NCBI GenBank assembly: GCA_000955785.1
Contig: JYOD01000008.1
Location: forward strand, 1-64,000
Length of the DNA stretch: 64,000 nucleotides
Source of the DNA: Burkholderiaceae bacterium 16
Lineage (GTDB): Bacteria > Pseudomonadota > Gammaproteobacteria > Burkholderiales > Burkholderiaceae
Direction: 5' to 3'
Shown: positions 25,133-33,868 of the stretch, piece by piece
Layout: each line of letters begins with the position of its first letter
How positions within the stretch are numbered: the first letter of the stretch is position 1
Notes under the pieces: model-generated
Told to the model about the DNA's origin: nothing
Seen by the model: the letters and a program-made list of their open reading frames with translations, nothing else
Databases searched by the model: none
Program-made: the position numbers and the translations under genes

Positions 25133-25627
25133 TCAGCGCATCAGCTTCGTGGTAATGAAACGCCATTCGGCCGGCGTCACCGGCGTGATCGACAAGCGGT
25201 TGCCGCGGCGTAGCACGGCCATGTCCGCCAGTTCCTCGTGCGCGCGCAGGTCGGCGAGCGAGATCAGCGGGCCCTTGCCGACAAAGCGCACGTCGACCAG
25301 CATCCAGCGCGGTGCATCGGGCTTGGCGACGGCGTCGTAGTAGTCGCTCTTCGGGTCGAACTGGGTGGGGTCGGGATAGGGCTGCGAGCTGACTTCGGCC
25401 AGGCCGGCAATGCCGGGCTGCGGGCAGGAGGAGTGATAGAACAGCACGCCGTCGCCGATGCGCATCGCGTCGCGCATGAAGTTGCGTGCCTGGTAATTGC
25501 GCACGCCGGTCCATGGCAAGGTGCCGCGTTCGGCCAGGGTATCGATGCTGGCCTCGTCGGGTTCCGATTTCATCAGCCAGTACTGGCGGGCGCGCGTGGT
25601 GGCATTGGCTTGCATGGATCGGCTCAT
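25133..25627 (-). CDS. EVE domain-containing protein
   Basis: This 164-residue protein matches the EVE (PUA-like) fold: YWLMKSEPDEASIDTLAE, WTGVRNYQARNFMRDAM, VLFYHSSCPQPGIAGLAEV and PYPDPTQFDPKSDYYD. EVE domains bind modified bases in nucleic acids; the bacterial single-domain members have no settled role. The start at 25627 (MSRSMQAN) is chosen; upstream frame extends to 25789 without homology. In this group it lies beside zapA and the 6S RNA region, the order found here. Confidence 0.9.
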   Translation of the reverse strand: MSRSMQANATTRARQYWLMKSEPDEASIDTLAERGTLPWTGVRNYQARNFMRDAMRIGDGVLFYHSSCPQPGIAGLAEVSSQPYPDPTQFDPKSDYYDAVAKPDAPRWMLVDVRFVGKGPLISLADLRAHEELADMAVLRRGNRLSITPVTPAEWRFITTKLMR

Positions 25628-25796
25628 GGGCGGGCAGGGCAGGCGTGACGTTGGCGACAGCGCTATGGTGCAGCAAGCCCGGCCAAAAGAAAACCGTTTG
25701 CCCGACGCGGGCCGGCGTGGGCGCGCGTCAGCAAGAAAGCGCGGGCAGGGCGGAAGAGGGGAACATAGCGGCGCAAGAAAGCGCGGCACAAAAGGA

Positions 25797-25826
25797 AAAG
25801 GCGGTGGTTAAAAAACCACCGCCTTT
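25797..25826 (-). terminator. Strong intrinsic terminator, minus-strand direction
   Basis: A 13-bp perfect stem (AAAGGCGGTGGTT/AACCACCGCCTTT) with a 4-base loop. On the minus strand it is followed by T-rich TCCTTTTG, so it suits a minus-strand transcript coming from the structured region upstream. In the plus direction only TTTAGAG follows. Confidence 0.75.
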
Positions 25827-26010
25827 AGAGGGGTCCCCGCCTCGGCCGCTGGATCGGCATCCTGAACCCAAGTGAGGTTCAGAGTGGCTGCGGAAGCCGC
25901 ATTTCGGGTACATCACTGTTTCAGGGAGTCCAGACTGCGACTATGAACCAAGCGACGCGCTCGCCCACACGGCATAATCCCGCACCAACAAATGCTTATC
26001 GGTTCAAGGA
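25827..26010 (-). ncRNA. ssrS: Candidate 6S RNA (boundaries approximate)
   Basis: This non-coding stretch lies downstream of zapA, the classic place for the 6S RNA gene, and ends at a strong minus-strand terminator. On the minus strand it holds nested stems: CTGAACC with GGTTCAG (25862-25882), TGCGG with CCGCA (25888-25900), GCCG with CGGC, and GGACTCC pairing with GGGGACC. 6S RNA binds the housekeeping RNA polymerase holoenzyme and represses transcription in stationary phase. I did not fold the sequence or match it to a covariance model, the strand rests on synteny and the terminator, and the 5' end is a guess. Confidence 0.45.
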
Positions 26011-26043
26011 ATATGATCCTGACGAACCAGGCAGGGAAACTGT

Positions 26044-26106
26044 CAAACGTCTGACCTTTATTGCACTACCGAACACAACTGCTCCGGGAGGGCTGTCAGA
26101 CGTTTG
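26044..26106. repeat. Long inverted repeat, 12-bp perfect arms
   Basis: CAAACGTCTGAC (26044-26055) and GTCAGACGTTTG (26095-26106) form perfect 12-bp arms around a 39-base loop. A second pair of short stems surrounds it on the minus strand (GCCGTTT/AAACGGC and CCTGAC/GTCAGG). It sits between zapA and the candidate 6S RNA, in unusually AT-rich DNA. It could be an RNA structure, a zapA terminator lacking a T-run, or a protein-binding site. Confidence 0.5.
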
Positions 26107-26325
26107 CCGTTTCGAACTTGGATGGGATGAAAACGGCGGTCAGGCGCGATAACCCGACCTAAGGTGCCGCAACTATGTGGCTTGGTGCGGCTTGGCTCCA
26201 CTATACACCGCACCGCTTTCCATACCAAGCCCGTCGTTGCGTGTCGTTACATTTTGCTGACGCGCGCGGCATGTCGGGCACATCGCGGCCCCCCTGTGCC
26301 GTGCGGTACACCGCCTGCGGTGCGT

Positions 26326-26667
26326 TCAGTTGCGCGGCGCGGGCGCATTGGTACCCACGTGCGCGTACTGCCGCAGGGCTTCGTCCGCGCGTTCGTTGAG
26401 TTCGCGAATGCGCGCGCGCACGGCATCCACGGGAATCGCGCCGTCCTCCTGCTGCTTGCGCTTGAGCGAGAGCAGGTCGGAGGCGATGCTGATGGCGGCC
26501 ATCACGGCAACGCGTTCCACGCCTTTGGCAGACACGCCGCCCTTGAGGCGGGTCATCTGGTCGTCTACCAGTGCCACGGCTTCCAGCAGCGCGGCTTCAT
26601 TGTCGGGCGAAATGACGAAGCGGTAGGACTGGCCGGCAATGTTCACTTCGACTTGCTTGTTGCTCAT
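26326..26667 (-). CDS. zapA: Cell division protein ZapA
   Basis: This 113-residue protein matches ZapA: an N-terminal globular part (VEVNIAGQSYRFVISPDNEAALLEAVALVDDQM) and a C-terminal helix that would form a coiled coil (LSLKRKQQEDGAIPVDAVRARIRELNE region). ZapA crosslinks FtsZ filaments at the division septum. It overlaps the upstream coiled-coil gene by 4 bp (ATGA). The last residues THVGTNAPAP-like tail are disordered. Confidence 0.93.
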   Translation of the reverse strand: MSNKQVEVNIAGQSYRFVISPDNEAALLEAVALVDDQMTRLKGGVSAKGVERVAVMAAISIASDLLSLKRKQQEDGAIPVDAVRARIRELNERADEALRQYAHVGTNAPAPRN

Positions 26668-26993
26668 GCGTTTTCTCCGGGAGCCTTGTGATCGGCGCGG
26701 CTGGCCGCCTCGCCTTCGCCCAGCAGGTCGAGCTGGCGGGCGTCGCTGGCGGTGGGCAGCTTGTCGAGGATCGACTGGATACGCAACTGCGCTTCCTCGA
26801 TCTTGATATTGAGCAGCTCGCGGTCTGCCGCCATGGCTTCGCGGTCGCCGCGCAGTTGGCTGGCCTCGGCCTGCAGGCGTTCGATCTCCTCGCGCAGCCG
26901 CTGGTTCTCCGCCGCAAGGGTATCGGCATGGTGCAGCACACGCCCGATCTTGGCGGCGAGTTGTTCGAGTTCTGTGAGCATAGAGCCTGTCAT
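26664..26993 (-). CDS. Small coiled-coil protein, ZapB-like
   Basis: This protein of about 109 residues is mostly a heptad-rich helix (LTELEQLAAKIGRVLHHADT, then LRGDREAMAADRELLNIKIE). It resembles the short ZapB/TIGR02449-type proteins coded just upstream of zapA in betaproteobacteria, which likely bridge ZapA to the divisome. Start choice is between 26993 (MTGSMLTEL) and 26981 (MLTEL); both lack a strong ribosome-binding site. The stop overlaps the zapA start. Function is inferred from neighbour and coiled-coil nature. Confidence 0.75.
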   Translation of the reverse strand: MTGSMLTELEQLAAKIGRVLHHADTLAAENQRLREEIERLQAEASQLRGDREAMAADRELLNIKIEEAQLRIQSILDKLPTASDARQLDLLGEGEAASRADHKAPGENA

Positions 26994-27207
26994 ATCTAGG
27001 GTCTCGGGTTTTGGGATTTTAGCCCAAGCGCTATCGTGAGGACGGCGAACGCAGGTGTGTGTGACCGGGCCTGCGCGCCGAAGTTGCATGCATCGTCGCT
27101 TAACGGCATTCCGGGCGACGGCTTTATGCCTGTTTTCGGGCGCTTTGCCATGGATTTCCCGCGGCATTGACGCTTGCCCCGAAACTGCCTACACTCGCGC
27201 ACGTTCC

Positions 27208-27422
27208 AGGTGCTCGTAATCCTATTCACTACAGGGTTGCAGTTCAACGGGAAACAGGGAGCCAGCCGCCGCCGCCAGGGCGGGGCCGTGCCAACCTGTG
27301 CTGCCCCCGCAACGGTAAGCGACCGCGATCGCAAGATCGCAAGGCCGACCCACAAGCCACTGAACCGCAAGGTTCGGGAAGGCGGTCGGACTGGTGTCGT
27401 CAGCCCGGATACCGGCCTGAAC
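27208..27422 (+). promoter_or_regulatory. Cobalamin (AdoCbl) riboswitch
   Basis: The conserved blocks of the B12 riboswitch appear in order: the P1-side start AGGTGCTCG near 27208, CTGCCCCCGCAACGGTAAGCG at 27300-27320, AAGCCACTG near 27354, CGGGAAGGCGG near 27375, and the B12 box CAGCCCGGATACCGGCC at 27401-27417. It lies 107 bp upstream of btuB and should turn off the btuB-btuC-btuD-cob operon when cobalamin is plentiful. Boundaries are set from the outermost conserved pieces. Confidence 0.95.
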
Positions 27423-27529
27423 GAGAGTGCGCCCCCCTTTCGCGGTTTTCTTGCAGGAGCCGGTGGCGCGCTTCGTCGCCAGACGGTCCGCGGGGGAACG
27501 GATCAGGCAGCTCTCTCCCACTCAGCATC

Positions 27530-29491
27530 ATGCGCTTTTCGCCCTCCAGGTCGAGCCGTCCGGCATTGCCGGCGCGCCGCCATGCCACACCCGTTTTCGT
27601 CTCGCGGCAACTGCCCGCCGCGCTCGCCGCCTGGCTCGCCATGAGCGCGCCCGGCGCTGCCATGGCCCAGTCCGCCGGGCAATCCGCGGCGCAGCCCGCG
27701 GCCGATGCGCAACTCGACCCAGTGGTGGTCACTGCCACCCGCACTGTCCAGCCGTTGACCGAGGCACTCCCGCATACCACCGTGGTGACCCAGCAGGACA
27801 TCGTCAACTCGCAAGCTATCGACCTGCGCTCGCTGCTGCGCACGCAGGCCGGCGTGGAGTTTGCCGCCAACGGCGGCCTGGGCGCCAATACCAGCCTGTT
27901 CATGCGCGGGGCCAACTCCAACCAGACGCTGATCCTGATCGACGGCGTGCGGATCTCGGCGGTCAGCAGTGGCACGGCCCAGCTCTCGAATATCCTGCCC
28001 GACCAGATCGACCATATCGAGATCGTGCGCGGCAATGTCTCGGCGCTCTATGGCTCGGATGCGATCGGCGGCGTGGTGCAGATCTTCACCAAGAGCGGTG
28101 CGGGCCAGGCTCCCGCAGCCAACGCTCAGATCGAATACGGCAGCAACAATACGCGCCAGGGCACGGTGGGCTACGGCGGCCAGGTGGGCGATACCTCGTT
28201 CAATATCACCGGGTCGGCCGTCAAGACAGACGGGTTTTCGGCGATCAATGCGGCCCAATGGAACGGTGATAATCCGGCCAAGGCAAAGAAGGGCATTGGC
28301 CCGAACCCGAACGACAACCCGTATGACAACAAGAGCGTATCGGGCCAGGTAAAGCATCGTTTCACCAGCGACTGGGACGCCGGCGTCACCGCCTACTACT
28401 CGAAGAGCAAGCTCTCCTACGACACCACGACAGGCAAACCGACCGATGTCTGGTGGATGAACAGCGAGTTGTACACCGTATCCGCCTTTGTCAACGGCAA
28501 GTTCACCCGGGACTGGACCACGCATTTCAAGGTCGCGCAGAGCGGGGACAATAGCGAAAACACCTTGAACGGACTGTTCAACAGCAACTTCAACACGCGC
28601 AACCGCCAGTACACCTGGCAGAACGAATATGCGCTGGCGCCCACCCATAAGCTGCTGTTCGGCACGGAGTATGCGCAGCAGGAATTCAGCTCGAACACGT
28701 ATGGCGCGCCGGGCCGCAATATTGTGTCGGTGTTCGGCGGCTACGATGGCCGGCTGGGCAAGCACCAGCTGCAGCTCAATGTGCGCAATGACCACTACTC
28801 GGATTTCGGCAGCCAGGCGAGCTATTTCGCCGGCTACGGCTATAGCGTGACCGAGGCGTTCAAGCTGATCGCCAACGCCAGCAATGCCTTCCGCGCGCCG
28901 ACCTTCAACGAGCTGTACTATCCCAACTATGGTCAGCCCGGGATCCAGCCCGAGCGCGCCAAGTCGGTCGAGCTGGGCGCGCAGTACAGCACGGACAGCG
29001 CCGGCCTGCTGCGCGTGACCGCGTTCGAGACCCGCTACGACAACCTGATCACCGCCGCGTTGCAGCCCAGCGGCCTGTTCCTGGCGCAGAATATCAACAA
29101 GGCCAAGGTGCAGGGCATCGAAGCCTCGTGGCGCGCCAGGCTGATGGGCACCGACGTGGGCGCCAGCGTGACCTTCCAGAACCCGGTGGACGAGCAGAGC
29201 AATACGCAGTTGCTGCGCCGCGCGCGCCGCCATGCCGCCTTCGACGTGGGCCGCCAGTTTGGCGCCTTCCGCCTGGGCGGGGAGTGGATTGTTTCGTCGG
29301 CCCGCCTCGATAGCGGCTCGCGTACGCTGGGCGGATACGGTATCGTCAACCTCACTGCCCGTTACAACATCGACAAGCAATGGTTCGTTGCCGCCCGCGT
29401 GGAAAACTTGTTCGACAAGAACTACCAGCTCGCCTATCCCTACAATACGCAGGGACGCGCCGGCTTTATCACGCTGGGCTGGCGCCAGTAA
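27530..29491 (+). CDS. btuB: BtuB-like TonB-dependent cobalamin receptor
   Basis: This 653-residue outer membrane receptor has an N-terminal signal region ending near AMAQS, a TonB box DPVVVTATR, a plug domain (SLFMRGANSNQTLILIDGVRI and IEIVRGNVSALYGSDAIGGVVQI, which is the BtuB-type pattern), and a beta-barrel finishing with a C-terminal phenylalanine-type strand (RAGFITLGWRQ). The gene lies directly behind a cobalamin riboswitch and ahead of btuCD, so cobalamin is the ligand. The n-region is unusually long and arginine rich. Start at 27530 is the first ATG after the riboswitch. Confidence 0.93.
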   Translation: MRFSPSRSSRPALPARRHATPVFVSRQLPAALAAWLAMSAPGAAMAQSAGQSAAQPAADAQLDPVVVTATRTVQPLTEALPHTTVVTQQDIVNSQAIDLRSLLRTQAGVEFAANGGLGANTSLFMRGANSNQTLILIDGVRISAVSSGTAQLSNILPDQIDHIEIVRGNVSALYGSDAIGGVVQIFTKSGAGQAPAANAQIEYGSNNTRQGTVGYGGQVGDTSFNITGSAVKTDGFSAINAAQWNGDNPAKAKKGIGPNPNDNPYDNKSVSGQVKHRFTSDWDAGVTAYYSKSKLSYDTTTGKPTDVWWMNSELYTVSAFVNGKFTRDWTTHFKVAQSGDNSENTLNGLFNSNFNTRNRQYTWQNEYALAPTHKLLFGTEYAQQEFSSNTYGAPGRNIVSVFGGYDGRLGKHQLQLNVRNDHYSDFGSQASYFAGYGYSVTEAFKLIANASNAFRAPTFNELYYPNYGQPGIQPERAKSVELGAQYSTDSAGLLRVTAFETRYDNLITAALQPSGLFLAQNINKAKVQGIEASWRARLMGTDVGASVTFQNPVDEQSNTQLLRRARRHAAFDVGRQFGAFRLGGEWIVSSARLDSGSRTLGGYGIVNLTARYNIDKQWFVAARVENLFDKNYQLAYPYNTQGRAGFITLGWRQ

Positions 29492-29506
29492 TGGCGGCCG
29501 CCTGAG

Positions 29507-30505
29507 ATGCGCCGCGCGCTAGCCGTCTGGCTGATGCTCGCCACCGCCGGCGTGGCGGTGTTCCTGCTGTCCCTGGCGGTGGGCAGTGTGCCGCTGTCGG
29601 GTACGCAGGTCTGGCAGGCGCTGTCAGGCGCCACCGACGATACCGCCGGCGCGATCGTGCGCGAGCTGCGGCTGCCGCGCGCGGCGGCCGCCTTCGCCTG
29701 CGGCGGCCTGCTGGCGCTGACCGGCGCGCTGATGCAGGTGCTGCTGCGCAATCCGCTGGCCGAGCCCTATGTGCTGGGCGTCTCGGGCGGCGCGGCCACC
29801 GGCGCGCTCACCGCCATGCTGATGATGTGGCCGCTGTGGACGGTGCAGGCCGGCGCCGCGGGCGGCGCGCTGTTCTCGATGCTGCTGGTGGCCACGCTGG
29901 CCCGCCGCGACCTGCTGCACCCGCAGGTGCAGGGCGGCCACCATGAGGCCGGCTCGCGCCTGCTTCTCACCGGCGTGATCCTGGCCGCGGGCTGGGGCGC
30001 GCTGATTACCCTGATCCTGAGCGTGGCACCCGAAGCGCGGCTGCGCGGCATGTTGTTCTGGCTGACCGGCGACCTTGGCGGTACCGCCAGCTACGGGCTC
30101 GCGCTGGGTGCCCTGGCGTTGGCCGTGCTGCTGGCGATGCCGCTGGCGCGCTCGCTCAATGCCATGCTGCTGGGCGAGACGGTAGCGCAGGCGCTTGGTG
30201 TGCGCGTGGGTGCCGTGCGGATGTCGGTGTTTGTGCTGGCCTCGCTGGCCATCGCGGTGGCCATCACGTCCGCCGGCTCGATCGGCTTTGTCGGCCTGGT
30301 GGTGCCGCATCTGGTGCGCCTGGCCTGGGGCAACGACCAGCGCCTGTTGTTGCCAGCCTCGGCCTTGCTGGGCGGCGCGCTGCTGATGGCCGCCGACCTG
30401 GTGGCGCGCACGGTGATCGCGCCCGCGCAGTTGCCGGTGGGCGTGATCACGGCACTGCTGGGCGTGCCGACTTTTCTCTTCTTGCTGTTGCGCAGGCCGC
30501 GCTGA
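29507..30505 (+). CDS. btuC: BtuC-like FecCD-family cobalamin ABC permease
   Basis: This 332-residue protein has about ten membrane helices and the FecCD/BtuC fold: LRLPRAAAAFACGGLLALTG, NPLAEPYVLGVSGGAATGAL, and the ATPase-contact loop SIGFVGLVVPHLVRLAWGND. It would form the inner membrane channel together with the ATPase encoded 5 bp downstream, fed by the BtuF-like protein encoded at 34743-35666. It begins 15 bp after btuB. Confidence 0.93.
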   Translation: MRRALAVWLMLATAGVAVFLLSLAVGSVPLSGTQVWQALSGATDDTAGAIVRELRLPRAAAAFACGGLLALTGALMQVLLRNPLAEPYVLGVSGGAATGALTAMLMMWPLWTVQAGAAGGALFSMLLVATLARRDLLHPQVQGGHHEAGSRLLLTGVILAAGWGALITLILSVAPEARLRGMLFWLTGDLGGTASYGLALGALALAVLLAMPLARSLNAMLLGETVAQALGVRVGAVRMSVFVLASLAIAVAITSAGSIGFVGLVVPHLVRLAWGNDQRLLLPASALLGGALLMAADLVARTVIAPAQLPVGVITALLGVPTFLFLLLRRPR

Positions 30506-30510
30506 TCCCC

Positions 30511-31347
30511 ATGACGAGCTGGAACCAACCCGCCTCGCCTTGTCCGCCGCTGGTGCTGCAGTCCTTGCAGCTGCGCGCCGGCAAGCGCGCCTTGCTTGAT
30601 GGCCTGAGCCTGACCATGCAGGCCGGTGAGCTCTGGTGCATCGTCGGCCCGAACGGCGTCGGCAAGTCCACGCTGATGTCGGTGCTGGCCGGACTGCGCA
30701 AGCCCGACGGCGGCGCGGTGCTGCTCGACGGCCGCGCGCCGCTGGAGATCGCGCCAGCCGCGCTGGCGTTGCGCCGGGCCTATCTGCCGCAGGCGGTGCA
30801 CGATACCTTTTCGATGTCGGTGCGCGATGCCGTGGCCGTGGGCCGCCATCCGCACCTCTCGGGCTGGGGCTGGTCCGGCCGCGAGGACGACGCGGTGGTC
30901 GCCGCGGTCATCCGCGAACTGGATCTCGATGGGCTGGCCGGGCGCGACGTGCTGACCCTGTCCGGCGGCGAGCGCCAGCGCGTCTCGCTGGCCGCCACGC
31001 TGGCGCAACAGGCGCCGCTGCTGCTGCTCGACGAACCGGCCGCCCACCTGGACCTGCGCCACCAGATCATGGTGCTGGAAACCCTGACCCGGCTGGCGCG
31101 CGCCGGCCGCCACGCCGTCGTGGTGATCCTGCACGACCTTAACCTGGCGCGGCGCTACGCGACCCATGCCTTGCTGCTGGCCGAGGACGGCCTCTGCCTG
31201 CATGGCCCTGCGGCGGAAGTACTGACTCCCGCGTATTGCTCGCACGCGCTGCGCACGCCGATTGTCAGCGTCAGCGACGGCCACCATACCGCGCTGATTG
31301 CCGACGGCGCCACTCATCCGGAACAAGACGGAAATCAATATGACTGA
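30511..31347 (+). CDS. btuD: BtuD-like cobalamin ABC transporter ATPase
   Basis: This 278-residue ATPase has Walker A GPNGVGKST, Q-loop YLPQAVHDTFSMSV, ABC signature LSGGERQRV, Walker B LLLLDEPAAHLD and the H-loop VVVILHDLN. Family and operon position point to cobalamin import with BtuC. The Q-loop and signature spacing are normal. It ends in an 8-bp overlap with cobO (TATGACTGA), which suggests coupled translation of uptake and adenosylation steps. Confidence 0.93.
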   Translation: MTSWNQPASPCPPLVLQSLQLRAGKRALLDGLSLTMQAGELWCIVGPNGVGKSTLMSVLAGLRKPDGGAVLLDGRAPLEIAPAALALRRAYLPQAVHDTFSMSVRDAVAVGRHPHLSGWGWSGREDDAVVAAVIRELDLDGLAGRDVLTLSGGERQRVSLAATLAQQAPLLLLDEPAAHLDLRHQIMVLETLTRLARAGRHAVVVILHDLNLARRYATHALLLAEDGLCLHGPAAEVLTPAYCSHALRTPIVSVSDGHHTALIADGATHPEQDGNQYD

Positions 31348-31981
31348 ACCCCAGGCCAACGCTCCCTCCACGAACGAAGACGCCGCCCGCGACGAACGCC
31401 ACAAAGCGCGCATGGCGCGCAAGAAGAATGTCGTGGACGCCAAGATCGCCGCGGCCCAGGACGAGCGCGGCGTCATCGTGATCACCACTGGCAACGGCAA
31501 GGGCAAGTCCAGCTCCGGCTTTGGCATGGTGGTGCGCGCGCTCGGCCACGGCATGCAGGCCGGCGTGGTGCAATTCATCAAGGGCGCGATTCCCAGCGGC
31601 GAGGAACTGTTCCTGCGGCGTTTTCCGGAGCAGTGCGCCTTCCACGTGATGGGCGAGGGCTACACCTGGGAAACCCAGGACCGCGCGCGCGACGTGGCCA
31701 AGGCCCAGGCGGCGTGGGAGGTGGCGCGCGGGCTGCTGCGCGATCCGTCGGTCGGGCTGGTGCTGCTGGACGAACTCAATATCGCGCTCAAGCTGCATTA
31801 TCTCGATGTCGACACCGTGATCGCCGACCTGCGCGCGCGCCCGCCGATGCAGCATGTGGTGATCACCGGCCGCGGCGCGCCGCCTGCGCTGATCGAGGCG
31901 GCGGACACCGTGACCGACATGACGCCGGTCAAGCACGCCTTCCAGCAGGGCATCAAGGCGCAGCGCGGCGTCGAGATGTAA
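31340..31981 (+). CDS. cobO: Cob(I)yrinic acid a,c-diamide adenosyltransferase
   Basis: This 213-residue enzyme is of the CobA/CobO/BtuR type. It adds the 5'-deoxyadenosyl group to cob(I)alamin. The P-loop-like ITTGNGKGKSSSGFG is near residue 50, and LLDELNIAL, VVITGRGAPPALIEAADTVTDM are family hallmarks. Its N-terminus is charged and probably disordered. It overlaps btuD, which links adenosylation to uptake of imported corrinoids. No corrin ring synthesis gene is visible in the window. Confidence 0.94.
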   Translation: MTEPQANAPSTNEDAARDERHKARMARKKNVVDAKIAAAQDERGVIVITTGNGKGKSSSGFGMVVRALGHGMQAGVVQFIKGAIPSGEELFLRRFPEQCAFHVMGEGYTWETQDRARDVAKAQAAWEVARGLLRDPSVGLVLLDELNIALKLHYLDVDTVIADLRARPPMQHVVITGRGAPPALIEAADTVTDMTPVKHAFQQGIKAQRGVEM

Positions 31982-32034
31982 GGCTCCGGCCATTTGTGCC
32001 ATTTGTCATTCAGCCAATCATTGCGACGAACATC

Positions 32035-33075
32035 ATGCAGTTACCTTACATTGCCCCGCTCGACGCCTCCCTGCGCCCGACGCTGCAAGCCGCCATCGAT
32101 GCCAAGACCAAGCCGCTCGGCGCGCTCGGCCGGCTCGAAGACCTGGCCCTGCGGATCGGCCTGATCACCGGCAGCAGCACGCCTGAGCTCAGGCGGCCTG
32201 CCGTGATCGTGTTCGCCGGCGACCACGGCGTGGCCGACGCCGGCGTGAGCGCCTATCCGGCCGAAGTGACGGCGCAGATGGTGCTAAATTTCCTGGCCGG
32301 CGGCGCAGCCATCAATGTGTTCTCGCGTCTACACGGACTGGCGCTGGAGGTGGTGGACGCCGGCGTGCGCGCGCCGCTGCCGTCCGCGCCTGGCCTGGTC
32401 AACTGCCGCATCGCGGCGGGCACGCGCAATTTCGCGCAAGAGCGCGCGATGACCGCGGAGCAGGTGCAGGCGGCGCTCACCGCCGGCATGGCGCGCGTGC
32501 TGCGCCACGCGCAACAGGGCAGCAATGTGATCGGCTTCGGGGAGATGGGCATTGCCAATACCTCGTCGGCCGCTTGCCTGGTGAGCCGGCTGACCGGCAC
32601 GCCGATCGACGAATGCATCGGCCGCGGCACCGGCCTGGACGATGCCGGCCTGGCACGCAAGCGGGCGGTGCTGGCGCAGGCGCTGGCCCTGCATGCCGAT
32701 GCCGTGGAGCCGCTCGACGTACTCGCGGCATTCGGCGGTTTCGAGATCGCCATGATGACCGGCGCTTTCCTGGCCGCAGCGGCCAGCCGGATGGTGATCC
32801 TGGTCGATGGCTTTATCGCTTCGGCCGCGCTGCTGGTGGCGCAGCGCCTTGCTCCCGAGGTGCTGCAGTACTGCGTGTTTTCGCATTGCTCGCATGAGCA
32901 CGGCCATCGCCGGCTGCTCGAGCATTTCGACGCGGAACCGCTGCTGGCCCTCGACCTGCGCCTGGGCGAGGGCACCGGCGCCGCGCTGGCCTATCCGCTG
33001 GTGGCTTCGGCCGCGGCCTTCCTGCGCGAGATGGCGACCTTCGGCGCCGCCGGCGTCAGCACGGCTTCCGCCTAG
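32035..33075 (+). CDS. cobT: Nicotinate-nucleotide--dimethylbenzimidazole phosphoribosyltransferase
   Basis: This 346-residue enzyme makes alpha-ribazole phosphate from dimethylbenzimidazole and nicotinate mononucleotide. Motifs: TKPLGALGRLEDLA, VFAGDHGVADAGVSAYP, VTAQMVLNFLAGGAAINVFS, GFGEMGIANTSSAA, and FSHCSHEHGHRRLLEHFDA. The catalytic glutamate should lie in the late LRLGEGTGAALA segment. It starts 53 bp after cobO. Confidence 0.95.
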   Translation: MQLPYIAPLDASLRPTLQAAIDAKTKPLGALGRLEDLALRIGLITGSSTPELRRPAVIVFAGDHGVADAGVSAYPAEVTAQMVLNFLAGGAAINVFSRLHGLALEVVDAGVRAPLPSAPGLVNCRIAAGTRNFAQERAMTAEQVQAALTAGMARVLRHAQQGSNVIGFGEMGIANTSSAACLVSRLTGTPIDECIGRGTGLDDAGLARKRAVLAQALALHADAVEPLDVLAAFGGFEIAMMTGAFLAAAASRMVILVDGFIASAALLVAQRLAPEVLQYCVFSHCSHEHGHRRLLEHFDAEPLLALDLRLGEGTGAALAYPLVASAAAFLREMATFGAAGVSTASA

Positions 33076-33103
33076 CGCGGCGGCAATCCTGCCACAATGG
33101 CCC

Positions 33104-33868
33104 ATGCTCGATGAAATCCGCTATTTCCTGACCGCCGTCGGCTACTTCACGCGGGTGCCCGTGCCGCGCTGGGTTGGCTTTGCGCCGCACTACCTGAACG
33201 CGGCGGCGCGCTATTTCCCGCTGGTGGGGCTGCTGGTGGGCGCGCTGGGCGCGCTGGCGAGCTGGGGCGCACTGCAATGGTGGCCGCCCGGCGTGGCGCT
33301 GCTGCTGGGCATGGCGGTAACGCTGCTGGTGACTGGCGCCTTCCACGAAGACGGCCTGGCCGACTGCATCGATGCCTTCGGCGGCGGCTACCGGCGCGAG
33401 GATGTGCTGCGCATCATGCACGACTCGCGCATCGGCGCGTTCGGCGCAATCGCGCTGGTGGTGGCGCTGCTGCTCAAGTGGCAGTTGCTGGTGGCGATTG
33501 CCGCGCGTAGCGGCATGGTGGAGCTGCTGCTGGTGCTGGTGGCCGCGCATGCGGCCAGCCGCGCGATGGCGGTGAGCTATCTGGCCACGCTGGACTACGT
33601 GCGCGCCGAGGGTAAGGCGAAGCCGGTGGCGCAGCGGCTGTCGGGCATCGGCCTGGTGTTCACGCTGCTGTGCGGTGCCTTGCCGCTGCTGGTGGTGTCG
33701 CCGTTGTTTGCCGCGGTGGTGCTGGTGGCGTTGCTGGTGCTGCGTTTCCTGCTTGGGCGTTATTACGTGCGCCGTATCGGCGGCTACACCGGTGATTGTC
33801 TCGGCATGGCGCAGCAGCTGGCCGAGTTGTTGATCTATCTCGTGGCGGCGGCATGGACCTGGTCCTGA
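33104..33868 (+). CDS. cobS: Adenosylcobinamide-GDP ribazoletransferase (cobalamin synthase)
   Basis: This 254-residue polytopic membrane enzyme joins adenosylcobinamide-GDP and alpha-ribazole (phosphate) to make the finished coenzyme. The conserved metal-binding loop is HEDGLADCIDAFGGG, and DSRIGAFGAIALV and YTGDCLGMAQQLAEL are also typical. About seven hydrophobic helices follow. It lies 28 bp after cobT and overlaps cobC by 16 bp. Confidence 0.94.
   Translation: MLDEIRYFLTAVGYFTRVPVPRWVGFAPHYLNAAARYFPLVGLLVGALGALASWGALQWWPPGVALLLGMAVTLLVTGAFHEDGLADCIDAFGGGYRREDVLRIMHDSRIGAFGAIALVVALLLKWQLLVAIAARSGMVELLLVLVAAHAASRAMAVSYLATLDYVRAEGKAKPVAQRLSGIGLVFTLLCGALPLLVVSPLFAAVVLVALLVLRFLLGRYYVRRIGGYTGDCLGMAQQLAELLIYLVAAAWTWS

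Noticed and set aside
25827..26010. 6S RNA on the plus strand
   Set aside because: Some pieces look similar to the E. coli 3' half on the plus strand, but zapA synteny and the T-tailed hairpin favour the minus strand. Not fully excluded.
25943..26152. 69-residue plus-strand open frame in the EVE-zapA gap
   Set aside because: No ribosome-binding site or family match; the region is better explained as structured RNA.
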